The notes: generated from the sequence alone by a model not told the origin. 64,000 nucleotides of DNA from Paenibacillus_AR sp051594765 (GCF_051594765.1 NZ_JBPPGJ010000012.1:62001-126000); one strand, 5' to 3'; positions 46,950-56,735 are shown, counted from the first letter of the stretch. Made by a program: numbers and translations.

Positions 46950-47341
46950 TGCAGGACGGGCAGCCTTTCATCCTTTCCCACCGTCATGACCCGATGCACA
47001 ATCACGGCATCCCCTTGATGGGCCTCCAGGAACGATTCCAGGCTGCCTTCGGCAACCTCCACCTTTATATTCCCCCGGCCGGCTGCAAATTGGCGCACCA
47101 CTGCGACGGTATCGTCCGTGGAGGCCTCATCGAAAACCGTAACGGAGATATGCCTGCCCCTTAGCCACGAGAAGAAGATCAAGGACCTCAGATACCACTC
47201 GATCTGAGTGCCGTTATTATGGGTGACTAGGGCAAAGTAGGTGGTTTGCGGCTCACGCTTCTGATGCGATGCATACAGAATATGCAGGACCGCTACCGCC
47301 GCTCCGTATATCCCGATGATCCACACCAAACCCCATATCAT
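46943..47341 (-). CDS. Small membrane protein between degU and comFA
   Basis: A 132-residue protein with an N-terminal membrane helix (MIWGLVWIIGIYGAAVAVLH) followed by an alpha/beta part (YFALVTHNNGTQIEWYLRSL, HISVTVFDEASTDDTVAVVR) that looks like the start of a family 2 glycosyltransferase fold but is too short for an enzyme. It overlaps comFA by 7 nt, so it is in the competence operon. Function unknown. Confidence 0.6.
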   Translation of the reverse strand: MIWGLVWIIGIYGAAVAVLHILYASHQKREPQTTYFALVTHNNGTQIEWYLRSLIFFSWLRGRHISVTVFDEASTDDTVAVVRQFAAGRGNIKVEVAEGSLESFLEAHQGDAVIVHRVMTVGKDERLPVLQW

Positions 47342-47411
47342 GGCGGATCCCTCCCAACAGTCCTCTGTTAGGATCAGTATATGCCGAGGGGCCGCCCAGA
47401 GTTCCTACAAC

Positions 47412-48128
47412 CTACAATGTGACCCATCCATTCTTTATGGCAACGATAACGGCTTGTGTCCGGTCATCCACTTCCATCTTCTGCAGAATGCTGCTGACGT
47501 GGTTTTTAACCGTTTTCTCGCTGATGTACAGAATTTCCCCGATGGACTTATTGCTCTTACCCTCGGCCATCAGCCGAAGCACCTCCGCCTCGCGGCGGGT
47601 CAACGGGCTGCTCGGAGTATGGATGTACTTCACGCCGGCTTCCTTCGTATTGGCATCTGAAGCGGCAACACCCGCCTCGTCCAGATAAGTCATCCGGCGG
47701 AGCTGGTTGATCAGCTTGCCGGTAACCTTGGGGTGGATATAGGCATGTCCGGCCACAACGGAGCGGATGGCGTTAATCAATGTCTCCGCTTCCATATCCT
47801 TCAGCAAGTAACCCGAAGCTCCTTTGCGGAGCGTCTCGAATACATAGCTCTCATCGTCATGTATGGACAGGATGATGACCTTGATATGGGGGAAGAAATC
47901 CCGGAGCTTCTCCGTCGCCGCTACCCCGTTCTCGATAGGCATGTTAATGTCCATCAGGACGATGTCGGGATTCAGCATGTTGCACAGCTCCAGCACTTGA
48001 ATGCCGTCGCCGCATTCCCCCACAACCTCCAGGTCATCCTCCATGTTAATGATACGTTTGACGCCCTCACGGACTAATTGATGATCGTCTGCCAGAACCA
48101 ATTTGATCTTGCGTTGAATGGCTTCCAT
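47412..48128 (-). CDS. degU: DegU, response regulator
   Basis: A 238-residue NarL/LuxR-type response regulator. Receiver domain with the acidic pair Asp14/15 (LVLADDHQLVREGV), phosphoacceptor Asp60 (DIVLMDINMP) and Lys near 110; C-terminal LuxR helix-turn-helix (LTRREAEVLRLMAEGKSNKS, YISEKTVKNHVSSILQKMEV). In Bacillus DegU controls exoenzymes, motility and competence (through comK). It lies 39 nt after degS. Its own control of the comF operon next door would bear on the prophage-split gene. Confidence 0.94.
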   Translation of the reverse strand: MEAIQRKIKLVLADDHQLVREGVKRIINMEDDLEVVGECGDGIQVLELCNMLNPDIVLMDINMPIENGVAATEKLRDFFPHIKVIILSIHDDESYVFETLRKGASGYLLKDMEAETLINAIRSVVAGHAYIHPKVTGKLINQLRRMTYLDEAGVAASDANTKEAGVKYIHTPSSPLTRREAEVLRLMAEGKSNKSIGEILYISEKTVKNHVSSILQKMEVDDRTQAVIVAIKNGWVTL

Positions 48129-48167
48129 ACGCGATCCTCCTTCTGCATGTGTCTATGCTAAGCACCT

Positions 48168-49355
48168 TTATTTGGGACCTTGCTCCGGCTCCTCTGTACC
48201 GATCGGGATCAGCATGGAAACCCGTGTTCCTTTTCCCTTCTCCGAGTCGATATCCAGACGGCCCTCCAATAGCTCTACCCGCTCACGCATGCCGATTAAG
48301 CCGAAATGGACGCCCTTGCCCATCTTATGCTCCACGACGCCCACGTCGAAGCCTTCTCCGTTGTCCTGAACGGAGATCTTCACCATCGTGGTCTGGAAGG
48401 TTACCTCCAGCGTCACATAACTGGCATTCGCATGCTTGTAGACATTCGAGAACGCCTCCTGCACCAGTCGGTACACCGCGACCTCCATACCGGACGGCAG
48501 CCGCGTCTCGCGCCCGATCATTTCGAACTTGGTCCGGATCTTGGTCTTATCCTCGTAGTCCTGCACGAATTTGCGAAGAGTCGGGATTAAGCCCAGATCA
48601 TCCAAGGCCATGGGCCGGAGGTTGAAAATGATCTTGCGGACCTCTTCCAGACCTCCCCGCACCTGGCTCTTCAGTTCCCTGAGCTCCTGCTTCACGGATT
48701 CGAATTCCTGACGGCTCAGCATCCGCTCGGTAATTTCCGTCCGAATCACCACATTGGCCATGGACTGGGCCAGTCCATCATGGATTTCCCGGGCAATTCT
48801 CTTGCGCTCGTCCTCCTGGGCCAATATGATCTTCAAGCCGAGCAGCTGCCGGTTCTTCGCCGATTCGAGTATCCGTGTAACCTGGTTCAGGTCTCCGGTC
48901 AAATATTCCAGAACGACGTTCATCTGCCCGACGAGGGACTCGGCACGCTCCACCTGCTTGTCCACGTTCTTAATCCGCTTCTGCAGCTCATCCCTGCGCT
49001 GCTTCAGATGGGATTCCTTCTCGCGGGCAAGGGTAAGCTGCAGCTGCATGCTTGTTGCCGCTTCGTAAGCTATCCGAATATCCTCTTCGGTAAATTTATG
49101 GAAATCCCTGCTGACCTCCGTCAGCCGAATCCGGGCCCGCTTGTAGGAGAGCTCCAGCTTATCCACCTGGTCGATGGTGGCCGTAACATCCTCCATGACC
49201 TGTTGAAGCTCTTTATTCAAGGACTCCCGCTCCGCACGCGCGCTTTCGCAGATCTCGAAGATCTGGTACTTGCTGTCTTCCATGACGGAAATGGCGTTTT
49301 TGATGACGCGATCAATGGCATCTACCTGCAAGCGGACCGAATCCCTTCTGACCAA
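48168..49355 (-). CDS. degS: DegS, cytoplasmic sensor histidine kinase
   Basis: A 395-residue soluble kinase with no membrane helix. A long N-terminal coiled-coil sensor (about 1-175), HisKA_3 dimerisation domain with phospho-His192 (RIAREIHDGLAQSMANVVIR), LRPMALDDLGLIPTLRKFVQ, and an HATPase domain with DNGEGFDVG and FGLIGMRERVELLEGR. It phosphorylates and dephosphorylates DegU. A TTG is the apparent start. Forms an operon with degU. Confidence 0.93.
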   Translation of the reverse strand: MVRRDSVRLQVDAIDRVIKNAISVMEDSKYQIFEICESARAERESLNKELQQVMEDVTATIDQVDKLELSYKRARIRLTEVSRDFHKFTEEDIRIAYEAATSMQLQLTLAREKESHLKQRRDELQKRIKNVDKQVERAESLVGQMNVVLEYLTGDLNQVTRILESAKNRQLLGLKIILAQEDERKRIAREIHDGLAQSMANVVIRTEITERMLSRQEFESVKQELRELKSQVRGGLEEVRKIIFNLRPMALDDLGLIPTLRKFVQDYEDKTKIRTKFEMIGRETRLPSGMEVAVYRLVQEAFSNVYKHANASYVTLEVTFQTTMVKISVQDNGEGFDVGVVEHKMGKGVHFGLIGMRERVELLEGRLDIDSEKGKGTRVSMLIPIGTEEPEQGPK

Positions 49356-49433
49356 AAATGTAGTACTTTTCGCTTATTATTTATACTACCATAATTCCCA
49401 TCATTTGAAGTGATAAGTAAGAACTATTTTAAC

Positions 49434-52076
49434 CTACTCTAAAGTCACCGTTCGTGTTTCTTCTACCCATTCCACCTTCCATCCCAGATGTTCCGACAAC
49501 ACCCGGAGTGGGACCATAGTCCTTTCATTGCGGAATTCCGGTGCGGCCAGGGCGGTCTTCCGGCTGCCGTCCGCCAGATAATCCTTATCCCCGATCCGGA
49601 ACTCCATCATGTGGCCGCCGCGGATCAGGGTCACCTTCTGCTCGGCATCGGACCATTCTACGGTACCGCCCAACGCCTCGGTCACAAAGCGGATCGGCAC
49701 CATCGTCGTATTGTCATTCACTTTGATCGGAGCTTGATCGATCTGCTGCATCGCGCCGTTCACTTGGATGATCGGCTTATCGATCGTCAGTACCACCTTG
49801 TTACGCGGCAGTACCGGATCCTTGCCTTTGTACAGGAACTGAATCTCATCATAGCCGATCCTACCGGTCAGGCTCCGCTCATCCTGCAATTCCGCCACAC
49901 TTGCCGCATAGAGCCGGGTCAGGCGGATGGGGTAGGACATTTTATAGGAGGAGAGGTCCACCGTGACGGTCTTCCATCCCGTCCAATTGATGGCCTTGGT
50001 CAAGTCGACCCGGTATACCTGTCCCTGCGCATCCAGGATCTCAGCCCGGATCCAATTCAGGCTGTTGTCTCCCTTCACTTGAAGACGCATCGCCTCCGGC
50101 TCTCCGGGTACCGTGATATCCTTATTGCCCAGCACGGCGTATGCCGCTTTTGTGCCGCTTCCCTTGGTAAAGTCATAGCTTAACTCGGCGAAGGCGCCTT
50201 GGATCGATTCTGCCGAGGTTTTCCGTTCCGCCAGGCCGGTCACACCATCTGTCGCCGCGAAGGAGATCGGATAGGTGCTCTTATCGAAGTCCACGAACAT
50301 CTTCGCCTCTCCGACATTCAAGGCCCTGCTGCTGCTGTATCCGTCGTATCTCCCGATTACAAGCCCTTGGGTCGCGCCATTCAGGCTGTCCACCCGAAGC
50401 TGGTTGCCGGTGATGGTTCCCTTGATTCCGCGTATCTCCCACTGTATGAGCTGGGGCGGAACTTCCTTTTGCAGGCCGCTCTTGGTGGTCGCCGTTGCCT
50501 TTAAGGTTACGGTCTCCCCTTCCCGAAGAATAGGCGGGTTCGCTTCCAGCTTCAAGTTCGTAAGGTCCTCCTTACCGACCACTTGAAGCTCCTTCGTGAC
50601 GGTTGCCAAACCTGCCTTCGCCGTGATAGAGGCCTTCCCCTTTGCAAGCGCGGTAAAAGCGTTCTCCCCTGCCGTCTGTAGGCTGCCTGTCCAGCTCCAG
50701 GTTGGCTTCACCTCTGCTGAGGTCACCGGATTATAGAATTCATCGTAAGCTTTGAAGCTGTACGATACCGTTTCACCCAGCAATACGGTCTCCGGACCTT
50801 CAACCTTCAGACCCTTGACCTGCCCCTTCGGTGCCAGAGAGAACACACCCAGCCCGTTCACAACCTTTCGCTGCGACACAATATCGTTGATGATCCTCGG
50901 CTGTGTCTCTCCGAGCGGACGGGCAACCAACTGGGTTGAACCGCCGCCATCCAGATTCATACCTCTCCATACACCTACCTGTATCATCAGGTTCTGCAGC
51001 TCGGACAGACTGAGTCCCCTACTGCTTTCACCGCTGTTATCAGCCGTAATCAGATAGACATACCGCTGGTCCTTGGAGAAGCCTACTGCGGTTCTATAAT
51101 AATAGCCTTCGATATCGGAGGTCTTCCGGGAGAATTCAGCCGGAGCCCCTTCGTCAACCAGAATCGTATGGCCCCCGATCATCATCTGAAAATTTTTGTA
51201 ATCGTAGCTCTTGGTCCGATCCTGGGGATACATGCTGTAATCGGCCTGGATCATATCTCCGACCTTCATATGCTCAAGCACGAAGTCTGCCGCTTTGCCG
51301 GCCGAGCGCAGGATGTACCCGTTCTTCGGCGCGATCATATGGAGGATATCGTTCTTCACGATCTGGGTCACCACATTGTTCACGACCAGCACCTCGGTCG
51401 GATCCGTTTTGCCATCATTGGACCGGTCCTCCTGAGCCCATGCGTCCGTGTACATGAACAGACCGTCAATCATACTATGGACTCCGCTGGGCTCATACCA
51501 ATAATATGTTTTGTTGATACCCCCCAGCGGATAGCTGGTTCCATCTTTGGCTACGATTTTCCCCTGAAAAGCAAAAAGATCGATAATGGGCTTCCGGTCC
51601 TTCGTAATGGCAAAGCTATAGAATCCCGGCAGATCCGGCGCAGTCGCCATCAGTCTCCCGTCCATAATTTCAGGTCCGATCGGAACGCCCTCGGCCTGGG
51701 TGTTGTAGAAGTCGCCATTCACACCCGCTACGGCTCCGGTCTCCGTTGCCATTCCCAGCACCGTCTGCTTCTTCGTAAACTGCCCGCCTGTACCGGTCAT
51801 AACATCCAGTTTGACATAAGGGTTTTGGAGATCCACCTGGACCACTTTCGCATTGACGGACACGGGCGTTCCCTTCCGTTCGGATTTCCAGACATACGAT
51901 TTCAATGTCGCTCCGGCCGTTAAGGGCTCTTCCTGGACAAGCTCGAGTACCGGCGCGGCGAAGGCGGTTGGTACCGCTAATGGCCCGGCTGTGGGAGATA
52001 GTAGGAATAAGGCCAGCAGACATGTCCCCGCCTTGTATGCCCAAGAACGGGTCTTTTCTTTCCTCAACTGTTGCAC
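49434..52076 (-). CDS. Secreted phosphodiester-glycosidase-type (NAGPA) protein with stalk domains
   Basis: An 880-residue exoprotein. Signal peptide up to about residue 40 (ALFLLSPTAGPLAVPTAFAA). The NAGPA/DUF2233 domain (about 85-340) shows GVNGDFYNTQAEGVPIGPEI and the family hallmark GMNLDGGGSTQLVAR. Then Ig-like (BIG2-type) repeats, a beta-sandwich with VNW/ISFAATDGV-like segments, and a C-terminal pair of copper-amine-oxidase-type stalk motifs (VPIRFVTEALGGTVEW and VPLRVLSEHLGWKVEW). It may act on exopolysaccharide or teichoic-acid-like substrates at the surface. Antisense ORFs here are shadows. Confidence 0.82.
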   Translation of the reverse strand: MQQLRKEKTRSWAYKAGTCLLALFLLSPTAGPLAVPTAFAAPVLELVQEEPLTAGATLKSYVWKSERKGTPVSVNAKVVQVDLQNPYVKLDVMTGTGGQFTKKQTVLGMATETGAVAGVNGDFYNTQAEGVPIGPEIMDGRLMATAPDLPGFYSFAITKDRKPIIDLFAFQGKIVAKDGTSYPLGGINKTYYWYEPSGVHSMIDGLFMYTDAWAQEDRSNDGKTDPTEVLVVNNVVTQIVKNDILHMIAPKNGYILRSAGKAADFVLEHMKVGDMIQADYSMYPQDRTKSYDYKNFQMMIGGHTILVDEGAPAEFSRKTSDIEGYYYRTAVGFSKDQRYVYLITADNSGESSRGLSLSELQNLMIQVGVWRGMNLDGGGSTQLVARPLGETQPRIINDIVSQRKVVNGLGVFSLAPKGQVKGLKVEGPETVLLGETVSYSFKAYDEFYNPVTSAEVKPTWSWTGSLQTAGENAFTALAKGKASITAKAGLATVTKELQVVGKEDLTNLKLEANPPILREGETVTLKATATTKSGLQKEVPPQLIQWEIRGIKGTITGNQLRVDSLNGATQGLVIGRYDGYSSSRALNVGEAKMFVDFDKSTYPISFAATDGVTGLAERKTSAESIQGAFAELSYDFTKGSGTKAAYAVLGNKDITVPGEPEAMRLQVKGDNSLNWIRAEILDAQGQVYRVDLTKAINWTGWKTVTVDLSSYKMSYPIRLTRLYAASVAELQDERSLTGRIGYDEIQFLYKGKDPVLPRNKVVLTIDKPIIQVNGAMQQIDQAPIKVNDNTTMVPIRFVTEALGGTVEWSDAEQKVTLIRGGHMMEFRIGDKDYLADGSRKTALAAPEFRNERTMVPLRVLSEHLGWKVEWVEETRTVTLE

Positions 52077-52174
52077 TTTCTGTTCTCCTCTCTCCTGATG
52101 AATCAGCTCTATCTATATCATTCGTCTACACATATAGACTTTGTGTCTCCCCAAAAAGTTACGCTAGCAGGAAG

Positions 52175-52207
52175 AAAAAGAAAACGCCACCCATTGGCAG
52201 GTGGCGG
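52175..52207 (-). terminator. Terminator of metK
   Basis: On the minus strand CCGCCACC pairs with GGGTGGCG around TGCCAAT, followed by TTTTCTTTTT, 13 nt beyond the metK stop. Confidence 0.88.
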
Positions 52208-52219
52208 AGGCTTTCCGTC

Positions 52220-53422
52220 TTATTGTAATGCGGCCTTGCGAAGCAACTCGGCCTTGTCCGTCTTTTCCCAAGGAACATCAAGGTCTGTACGTCCGAAGTG
52301 TCCGTAAGCAGCCGTTTGACGATAGATCGGACGGCGAAGTCCCAATTCCTTAATAATCCCTGCAGGACGAAGATCAAAGTGGGAGTAGATCAGCTCCACC
52401 AGCTTCTCATCGCTGACCGTGCCGGTTCCATAGGTATCGACACTGACCGAGACGGGACGGGCAACTCCAATGGCATAGGCCAGTTGAATTTCCACCTTAT
52501 CCGCCAGCCCGGCTGCTACGATGTTCTTCGCAACGTAACGAGCTGCGTATGCCGCGGAACGGTCTACTTTCGTCGGATCCTTACCGGAGAAGGCTCCACC
52601 GCCATGACGCGCATAACCGCCATACGTATCGACAATAATCTTCCGTCCGGTCAGACCTGCATCGCCTTGGGGTCCCCCAATGACGAACCGGCCGGTCGGG
52701 TTGATAAAGAATTTCGTATCGCTATCCAATAATTCGGCGGGAACAACCGGTTGAATCACATGCTCTTTAATATCGCGCTGGATCTGTTCCAGCGTGATTT
52801 CTTCCGCGTGCTGCGTCGATACCACGATGGTATCTACACGCACCGGTTTGTTGTCTTGATATTCCACCGTAACTTGGGTTTTGCCGTCCGGACGAAGATA
52901 CTCCAAGGTTCCATTCTTCCGGACCTCGGCCAAACGCCGTGCGATCCGATGGGACAGCGCGATCGGAAGCGGCATCAATTCGGGGGTCTCGTTGGTAGCA
53001 AAACCGAACATCAAGCCTTGGTCTCCGGCACCCAATGCTTCGATTTCCGCATCGGACATGCTGCCTTCACGGGCTTCAAGCGCTTTATCCACGCCCATGG
53101 CAATGTCGGCGGATTGTTCGTTGAGAGAGGTCAACACGGCGCAGGTCTGGTAGTCGAATCCGTACTTCGCGCGGGTATATCCAATTTCCTTAATGGTATT
53201 CCGCGCTATGGCCGAAATATCTACATAATCCGCGCGGCTGCTGATTTCACCGATTACCAATACCAAACCGGTTGCAACCGATACTTCACAGGCTACACGG
53301 GCATTAGGATCCACCGCTAGGAAGGCATCCAATACCGCGTCGGAAATTTGGTCACAGATCTTGTCCGGGTGTCCTTCGGTTACGGATTCGGACGTGAATA
53401 AACGTTTCGACGAAGTCGTCAA
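52220..53422 (-). CDS. metK: S-adenosylmethionine synthetase
   Basis: A 400-residue enzyme making SAM from methionine and ATP. N-terminal signature FTSESVTEGHPDKICDQISD, ATP-binding GAGDQGLMFGFA (the MetK hexapeptide-type motif) and C-terminal GGGAFSGKDPTKVDRSAAYA. TTG start at 53422 with GGGAGG 9 nt upstream; the open frame continues upstream into the untranslated leader. It is a single-gene transcript with its own promoter and a structured leader that does not match the S-box riboswitch common before metK in Bacilli. Confidence 0.95.
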   Translation of the reverse strand: MTTSSKRLFTSESVTEGHPDKICDQISDAVLDAFLAVDPNARVACEVSVATGLVLVIGEISSRADYVDISAIARNTIKEIGYTRAKYGFDYQTCAVLTSLNEQSADIAMGVDKALEAREGSMSDAEIEALGAGDQGLMFGFATNETPELMPLPIALSHRIARRLAEVRKNGTLEYLRPDGKTQVTVEYQDNKPVRVDTIVVSTQHAEEITLEQIQRDIKEHVIQPVVPAELLDSDTKFFINPTGRFVIGGPQGDAGLTGRKIIVDTYGGYARHGGGAFSGKDPTKVDRSAAYAARYVAKNIVAAGLADKVEIQLAYAIGVARPVSVSVDTYGTGTVSDEKLVELIYSHFDLRPAGIIKELGLRRPIYRQTAAYGHFGRTDLDVPWEKTDKAELLRKAALQ

Positions 53423-53461
53423 TGGTCTCGACCTCCCATAGGGATTCGTAAGGTCTACATG

Positions 53462-53511
53462 AAAAAAACCTCTAACGAAGCACTCTGGAATCGAGCAGCC
53501 CCGCATAGAGG
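53462..53511 (-). promoter_or_regulatory. Attenuator-like hairpin in the metK leader
   Basis: On the minus strand CCTCTA (53506-53511) pairs with TAGAGG (53469-53474) across a 31-nt loop, followed by seven T (53462-53468), 40 nt before the metK start. An alternative upstream hairpin CGCAT...ATGCG would include CCTCT in its loop and so compete with the terminator stem. This is the layout of transcription attenuation, but the sensed signal is not identifiable. Confidence 0.5.
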
Positions 53512-53574
53512 AATAGATGCGTAGTGCAACCGCTCCTGGAGAGGAGGAGGTTGTTTCCAAGACCTTCTGTTGTA

Positions 53575-53603
53575 ATACTACTTGATTTGCAGGGTACTGT
53601 CAA
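53575..53603 (-). promoter_or_regulatory. metK promoter
   Basis: On the minus strand TTGACA (53598-53603), a 17-bp spacer, TAGTAT (53575-53580). Start of transcription at about 53568 gives a leader of roughly 145 nt. Confidence 0.8.
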
Positions 53604-53644
53604 TTCAACACGTATAGATGAAGTCCCAATCGGCAACAATGGAG

Positions 53645-53938
53645 TTAGCTTAAGGAAAACAACGTTTCCTCGGCTCGTTGGATTAATCGCTTGGTGATCG
53701 TTCCGCCTACCGCACCTGCGTCGCGAGCGGCGATATGACCCCAGTAGTCCTCCTTAATCGAGCCGGCAGATATGGAACCCAGTTCTGTAGCGAACTCCGT
53801 ATCTGCAGACATGGAGCCCAGTGCCTGTTTCCCTACCGGCAGTCCCAGTTCAGCTGCAATTTCGTACTTGAGCATATCCAGTGCGGCTTTACTTTCAGGA
53901 ACCACCTTCGAATTGCTTCCGCTTTGGCCTTTACCCAC
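53645..53938 (-). CDS. Alpha/beta-type small acid-soluble spore protein
   Basis: A 97-residue SASP, which coats and protects spore DNA and is degraded on germination. VVPESKAALDMLKYEIAAEL is the first conserved segment, TEFATELGSISAGS carries the germination-protease-type cleavage site, and GAVGGTITKRLIQRAEETL is the second DNA-contact segment. The N-terminus (GKGQSGSNSK) is short and polar. AAGGAGG-like sequence precedes the ATG. It shows that the host forms endospores. Confidence 0.92.
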   Translation of the reverse strand: MGKGQSGSNSKVVPESKAALDMLKYEIAAELGLPVGKQALGSMSADTEFATELGSISAGSIKEDYWGHIAARDAGAVGGTITKRLIQRAEETLFSLS

Positions 53939-54028
53939 TTGGATTCACCTCCTTCGTGATCGGTGTATCCATAGTATGACCGGACCCGGAACCCGCAACC
54001 GAATTGATTACTGCCAATGAGGGTAAAA

Positions 54029-54526
54029 TTAAGGTGTCACCTTTGACCCATCTGCATTATAGAGTGTATACTCGCCGCGAACCATGATGAAAATGTCAGC
54101 CGTATTTTTCGGATCCGGCTTAATGCCCCGCCCTTCCCTCGGGAAGACGAGCATATGGTTCGTCTGCACAGCAGCTCCTGGAGCGATGTCCGACCCATCC
54201 GTTACATCCGGAATCCCGTTCGTGTCAGAGCTAACAGCCACGGTCTTGCCGGTGCGAACTATAACTTCCGCACCCGCGGCTGCGTAGAGGGTTTGGCCGG
54301 TCTGGAGTTGGACGATGGTGATGGGGGAATTTGTTGTAGCATTTGTTGAAGTGTTGGTTGCCTTCACTTTTGCGAGTTCTTGATCTAAGTAGCTCTTGGT
54401 AATGATCGGGTCATTGGAATTACCTGGCGCCAAACTCTCACCTTCAGCTCTCTGGTACCCTGTTTGAAACCAGATGACTAATGCCAGTGTGAGAATGAGA
54501 CTGGTTAACTTAAAGGACCTATTCAC
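54029..54526 (-). CDS. Secreted or membrane-anchored hypothetical protein
   Basis: A 165-residue protein from a GTG with AGGAGG about 11 nt upstream. A hydrophobic N-terminal segment (LTSLILTLALVIWFQTGYQR) acts as signal or anchor, followed by a beta-rich domain (QTGQTLYAAAGAEVIVRTGK, HMLVFPREGRGIKPDPKNTA). Such proteins are found in Paenibacillus, with unknown role. It lies 58 nt after the larger secreted protein and may be co-transcribed. Confidence 0.6.
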   Translation of the reverse strand: MNRSFKLTSLILTLALVIWFQTGYQRAEGESLAPGNSNDPIITKSYLDQELAKVKATNTSTNATTNSPITIVQLQTGQTLYAAAGAEVIVRTGKTVAVSSDTNGIPDVTDGSDIAPGAAVQTNHMLVFPREGRGIKPDPKNTADIFIMVRGEYTLYNADGSKVTP

Positions 54527-54584
54527 CGTAAATTCTACCTCCTGGGAAAAAGACCGCCATGTATGGCCGCCCTTGAGTTTCGAA

Positions 54585-56666
54585 TTAATCACTATAAAAG
54601 AACCACTTTAAGTCCTTGGAGGCTAGGAGCTTTCGATGTCCTGTCTCCAATTCATAGTATACATTAAACTTATAGGTCTTTAAAGAAATGTCGTCATATA
54701 ACTTATCATTTGAGAAAGTCTCAAGAAACTGATGAGTTCCTAAGCTTAATCCTTTGGGATCATCTAAGGCAAGCGTTTTTGTTAGTACTTTTCGCTCGGA
54801 GGAATCTACGATCTCAAAAGTGAGCTTTGGCTTCTTTGCATTTTCTGATAACTGCATCTGTTTCTTAAGTTCGTAGTTAAAGTCGACCTTAACAGTTAGG
54901 GTTTGAAAATTTAGCGAAGTACCAACTCGACTAATGCTTAAGTTGTAAGGGAAAAACTCAATATTCTGAAGGTTGGGCGAGACTTCTTGTTCAATTGGTA
55001 CAGAGAAGAAGATGGGATGAACATATCCATCTTGGTTTTTTGATGAAGGATCAGCTAAGACGCCAGAAGCAGTTGCTTCCCCAATCAGTAAGGAAAGTTC
55101 TTCGTCATCAATTTCTCCAGGCACATTCGCCGATACGTAATATAGAGCGCTTGAATAAGGCTTCACCTTATCTTCCACTTCTAATATCGAAGTGGGGAGA
55201 TAAGTATTATTCTTTGTTTTCAAATGTGCTATTAATTTAGGTATTACTATACTTCGACTTTCCATGTTTTTAATTTGTAATAGTATAACCTTTACATCGT
55301 CCTGATTATTACGGAAGGTCAGAACATCGGCAACCCTAATTTCTATACTTTGTCCAATTTGATTATATTTATAGCTTTCGTTTGTTGCAATATGTCTTAT
55401 ATTCATGAGTTCGTCTCGATGACTGAACTTTATTATATCGATAAAAGCAGCTAAATCAGTTTCTGTTTTATTGTCTGTCTGCTCTTGTAACACAAACTGG
55501 ATAGATGTAAATGTATATGTATAAGGAATCAAACTGACAAACTGTAGTTGATAGTCACTTCCTCCAGCAATTGCAATGACCTTATCCAGTTTTATCTCTT
55601 TGGCTTCTACTTTTATATTATCATCTAAGATAAAATATCCACCAAGCTTGGGTATGGGCATCGATTTATTCGAAATACTTGATAACGACAGGTTCGCGGC
55701 AATCATATCCTGATCATCCCAAGGATATCTTTGTAGGGAGTTTAGTTTTACCCCATATTCCCCATTTTTCAATGTTATTTTGTAATTGTTTCCTACAGAA
55801 ATTTCGTTAATTTGGGATACCGCGACATTAATCGTAGCTAATGGAATAGGAATAACTTCATTTTTTATGTTCCTATTATTAGTAACAACAATCTTCCAAC
55901 CTTGGTTTGTAATTTCAACAGGAATCGTTGTTGTGAAAGTTCCTACTTTTTTTACTTGTGGGAGCAAGGTTAGTTCTTTATCAAGATTCTTTACTTCAAG
56001 AGGAAACATTTTCCCATCATCGGTCCGGAGATAATACGACATATCCGGAAGTTTAAAAGGTGTTGTCCCCATGTTCTTAATTTCTAACTCTATGACAGGT
56101 AAATAATAGGTTTCATTCTTATTTATTGAAACTTTTAATATCTTCGCTTGAAGGTTCGCATCACCAATTTTTATGCGGGCTATGTCATCTTGAGAATATC
56201 CCACATCTATATCCGGCGGAAGCTGTTTATTACTTAGTACTTTTTCGTAATTAATTTCACTAAAATCCCACTTTATCATTTGAAAGCTTAAGTCACTTAA
56301 CGATACTTGCTTTTCTACATATAGATAAAACTCATACTCAACTTCACTATGTGCTAATATCGAGTTCTTTCTTGAATCATATGGAATTATATTCACGTTG
56401 TATGTAACTCCACTTTTTGAAATTACCTTTATCCAATAATCAACAAACGGCACGGTCTCATCCGTCTTATTGATAGCTTTTAATATAAATGAAACCGTCT
56501 TTCGATCGTTTTGTTCGAGTTCTCTGATTGTGGTTACTTCAAAATCCAGTGAATCATTAGTCTCAATACTCAAAGAAGTCTCCGTACTTGCCACAACTGG
56601 ATGTGAATACAATAATACAAAAAGTAAAGGCAATGTCCATAAAAAGAGGTTCCTTAATAAGCGCAT
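54585..56666 (-). CDS. Large secreted hypothetical protein, repeated Ig-like domains
   Basis: A 693-residue protein with signal peptide (LFLWTLPLLFVLLYSHPVVA). The rest looks like four or five related beta-sandwich domains with recurring features such as PVIELEIKNMGTTPFKLPDM, VILLQIKNMESRSIVIPKLI and DDGKMFPLEV. No catalytic motif or cell-wall anchor is seen. It is clearly AT-richer than the metK, SASP and S-layer genes around it, which suggests separate ancestry. Role unknown; probably cell surface. Confidence 0.6.
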   Translation of the reverse strand: MRLLRNLFLWTLPLLFVLLYSHPVVASTETSLSIETNDSLDFEVTTIRELEQNDRKTVSFILKAINKTDETVPFVDYWIKVISKSGVTYNVNIIPYDSRKNSILAHSEVEYEFYLYVEKQVSLSDLSFQMIKWDFSEINYEKVLSNKQLPPDIDVGYSQDDIARIKIGDANLQAKILKVSINKNETYYLPVIELEIKNMGTTPFKLPDMSYYLRTDDGKMFPLEVKNLDKELTLLPQVKKVGTFTTTIPVEITNQGWKIVVTNNRNIKNEVIPIPLATINVAVSQINEISVGNNYKITLKNGEYGVKLNSLQRYPWDDQDMIAANLSLSSISNKSMPIPKLGGYFILDDNIKVEAKEIKLDKVIAIAGGSDYQLQFVSLIPYTYTFTSIQFVLQEQTDNKTETDLAAFIDIIKFSHRDELMNIRHIATNESYKYNQIGQSIEIRVADVLTFRNNQDDVKVILLQIKNMESRSIVIPKLIAHLKTKNNTYLPTSILEVEDKVKPYSSALYYVSANVPGEIDDEELSLLIGEATASGVLADPSSKNQDGYVHPIFFSVPIEQEVSPNLQNIEFFPYNLSISRVGTSLNFQTLTVKVDFNYELKKQMQLSENAKKPKLTFEIVDSSERKVLTKTLALDDPKGLSLGTHQFLETFSNDKLYDDISLKTYKFNVYYELETGHRKLLASKDLKWFFYSD

Positions 56667-56735
56667 ATTTGACCCCCATAATCATCAAATTATCATTCGC
56701 AGATATTGACGTTACCACGAGGTATTTAGTTGCAA

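Noticed and set aside
49541..51923. Several plus-strand frames opposite the glycosidase-type gene
   Set aside because: Out-of-phase shadows of one long secreted protein with signal peptide, NAGPA motif and stalk domains.
53423..53560. Longer metK reading frame with 46 extra N-terminal residues
   Set aside because: It covers the leader hairpin and T-run; MetK proteins start near the TTG at 53422, which has a good ribosome site.
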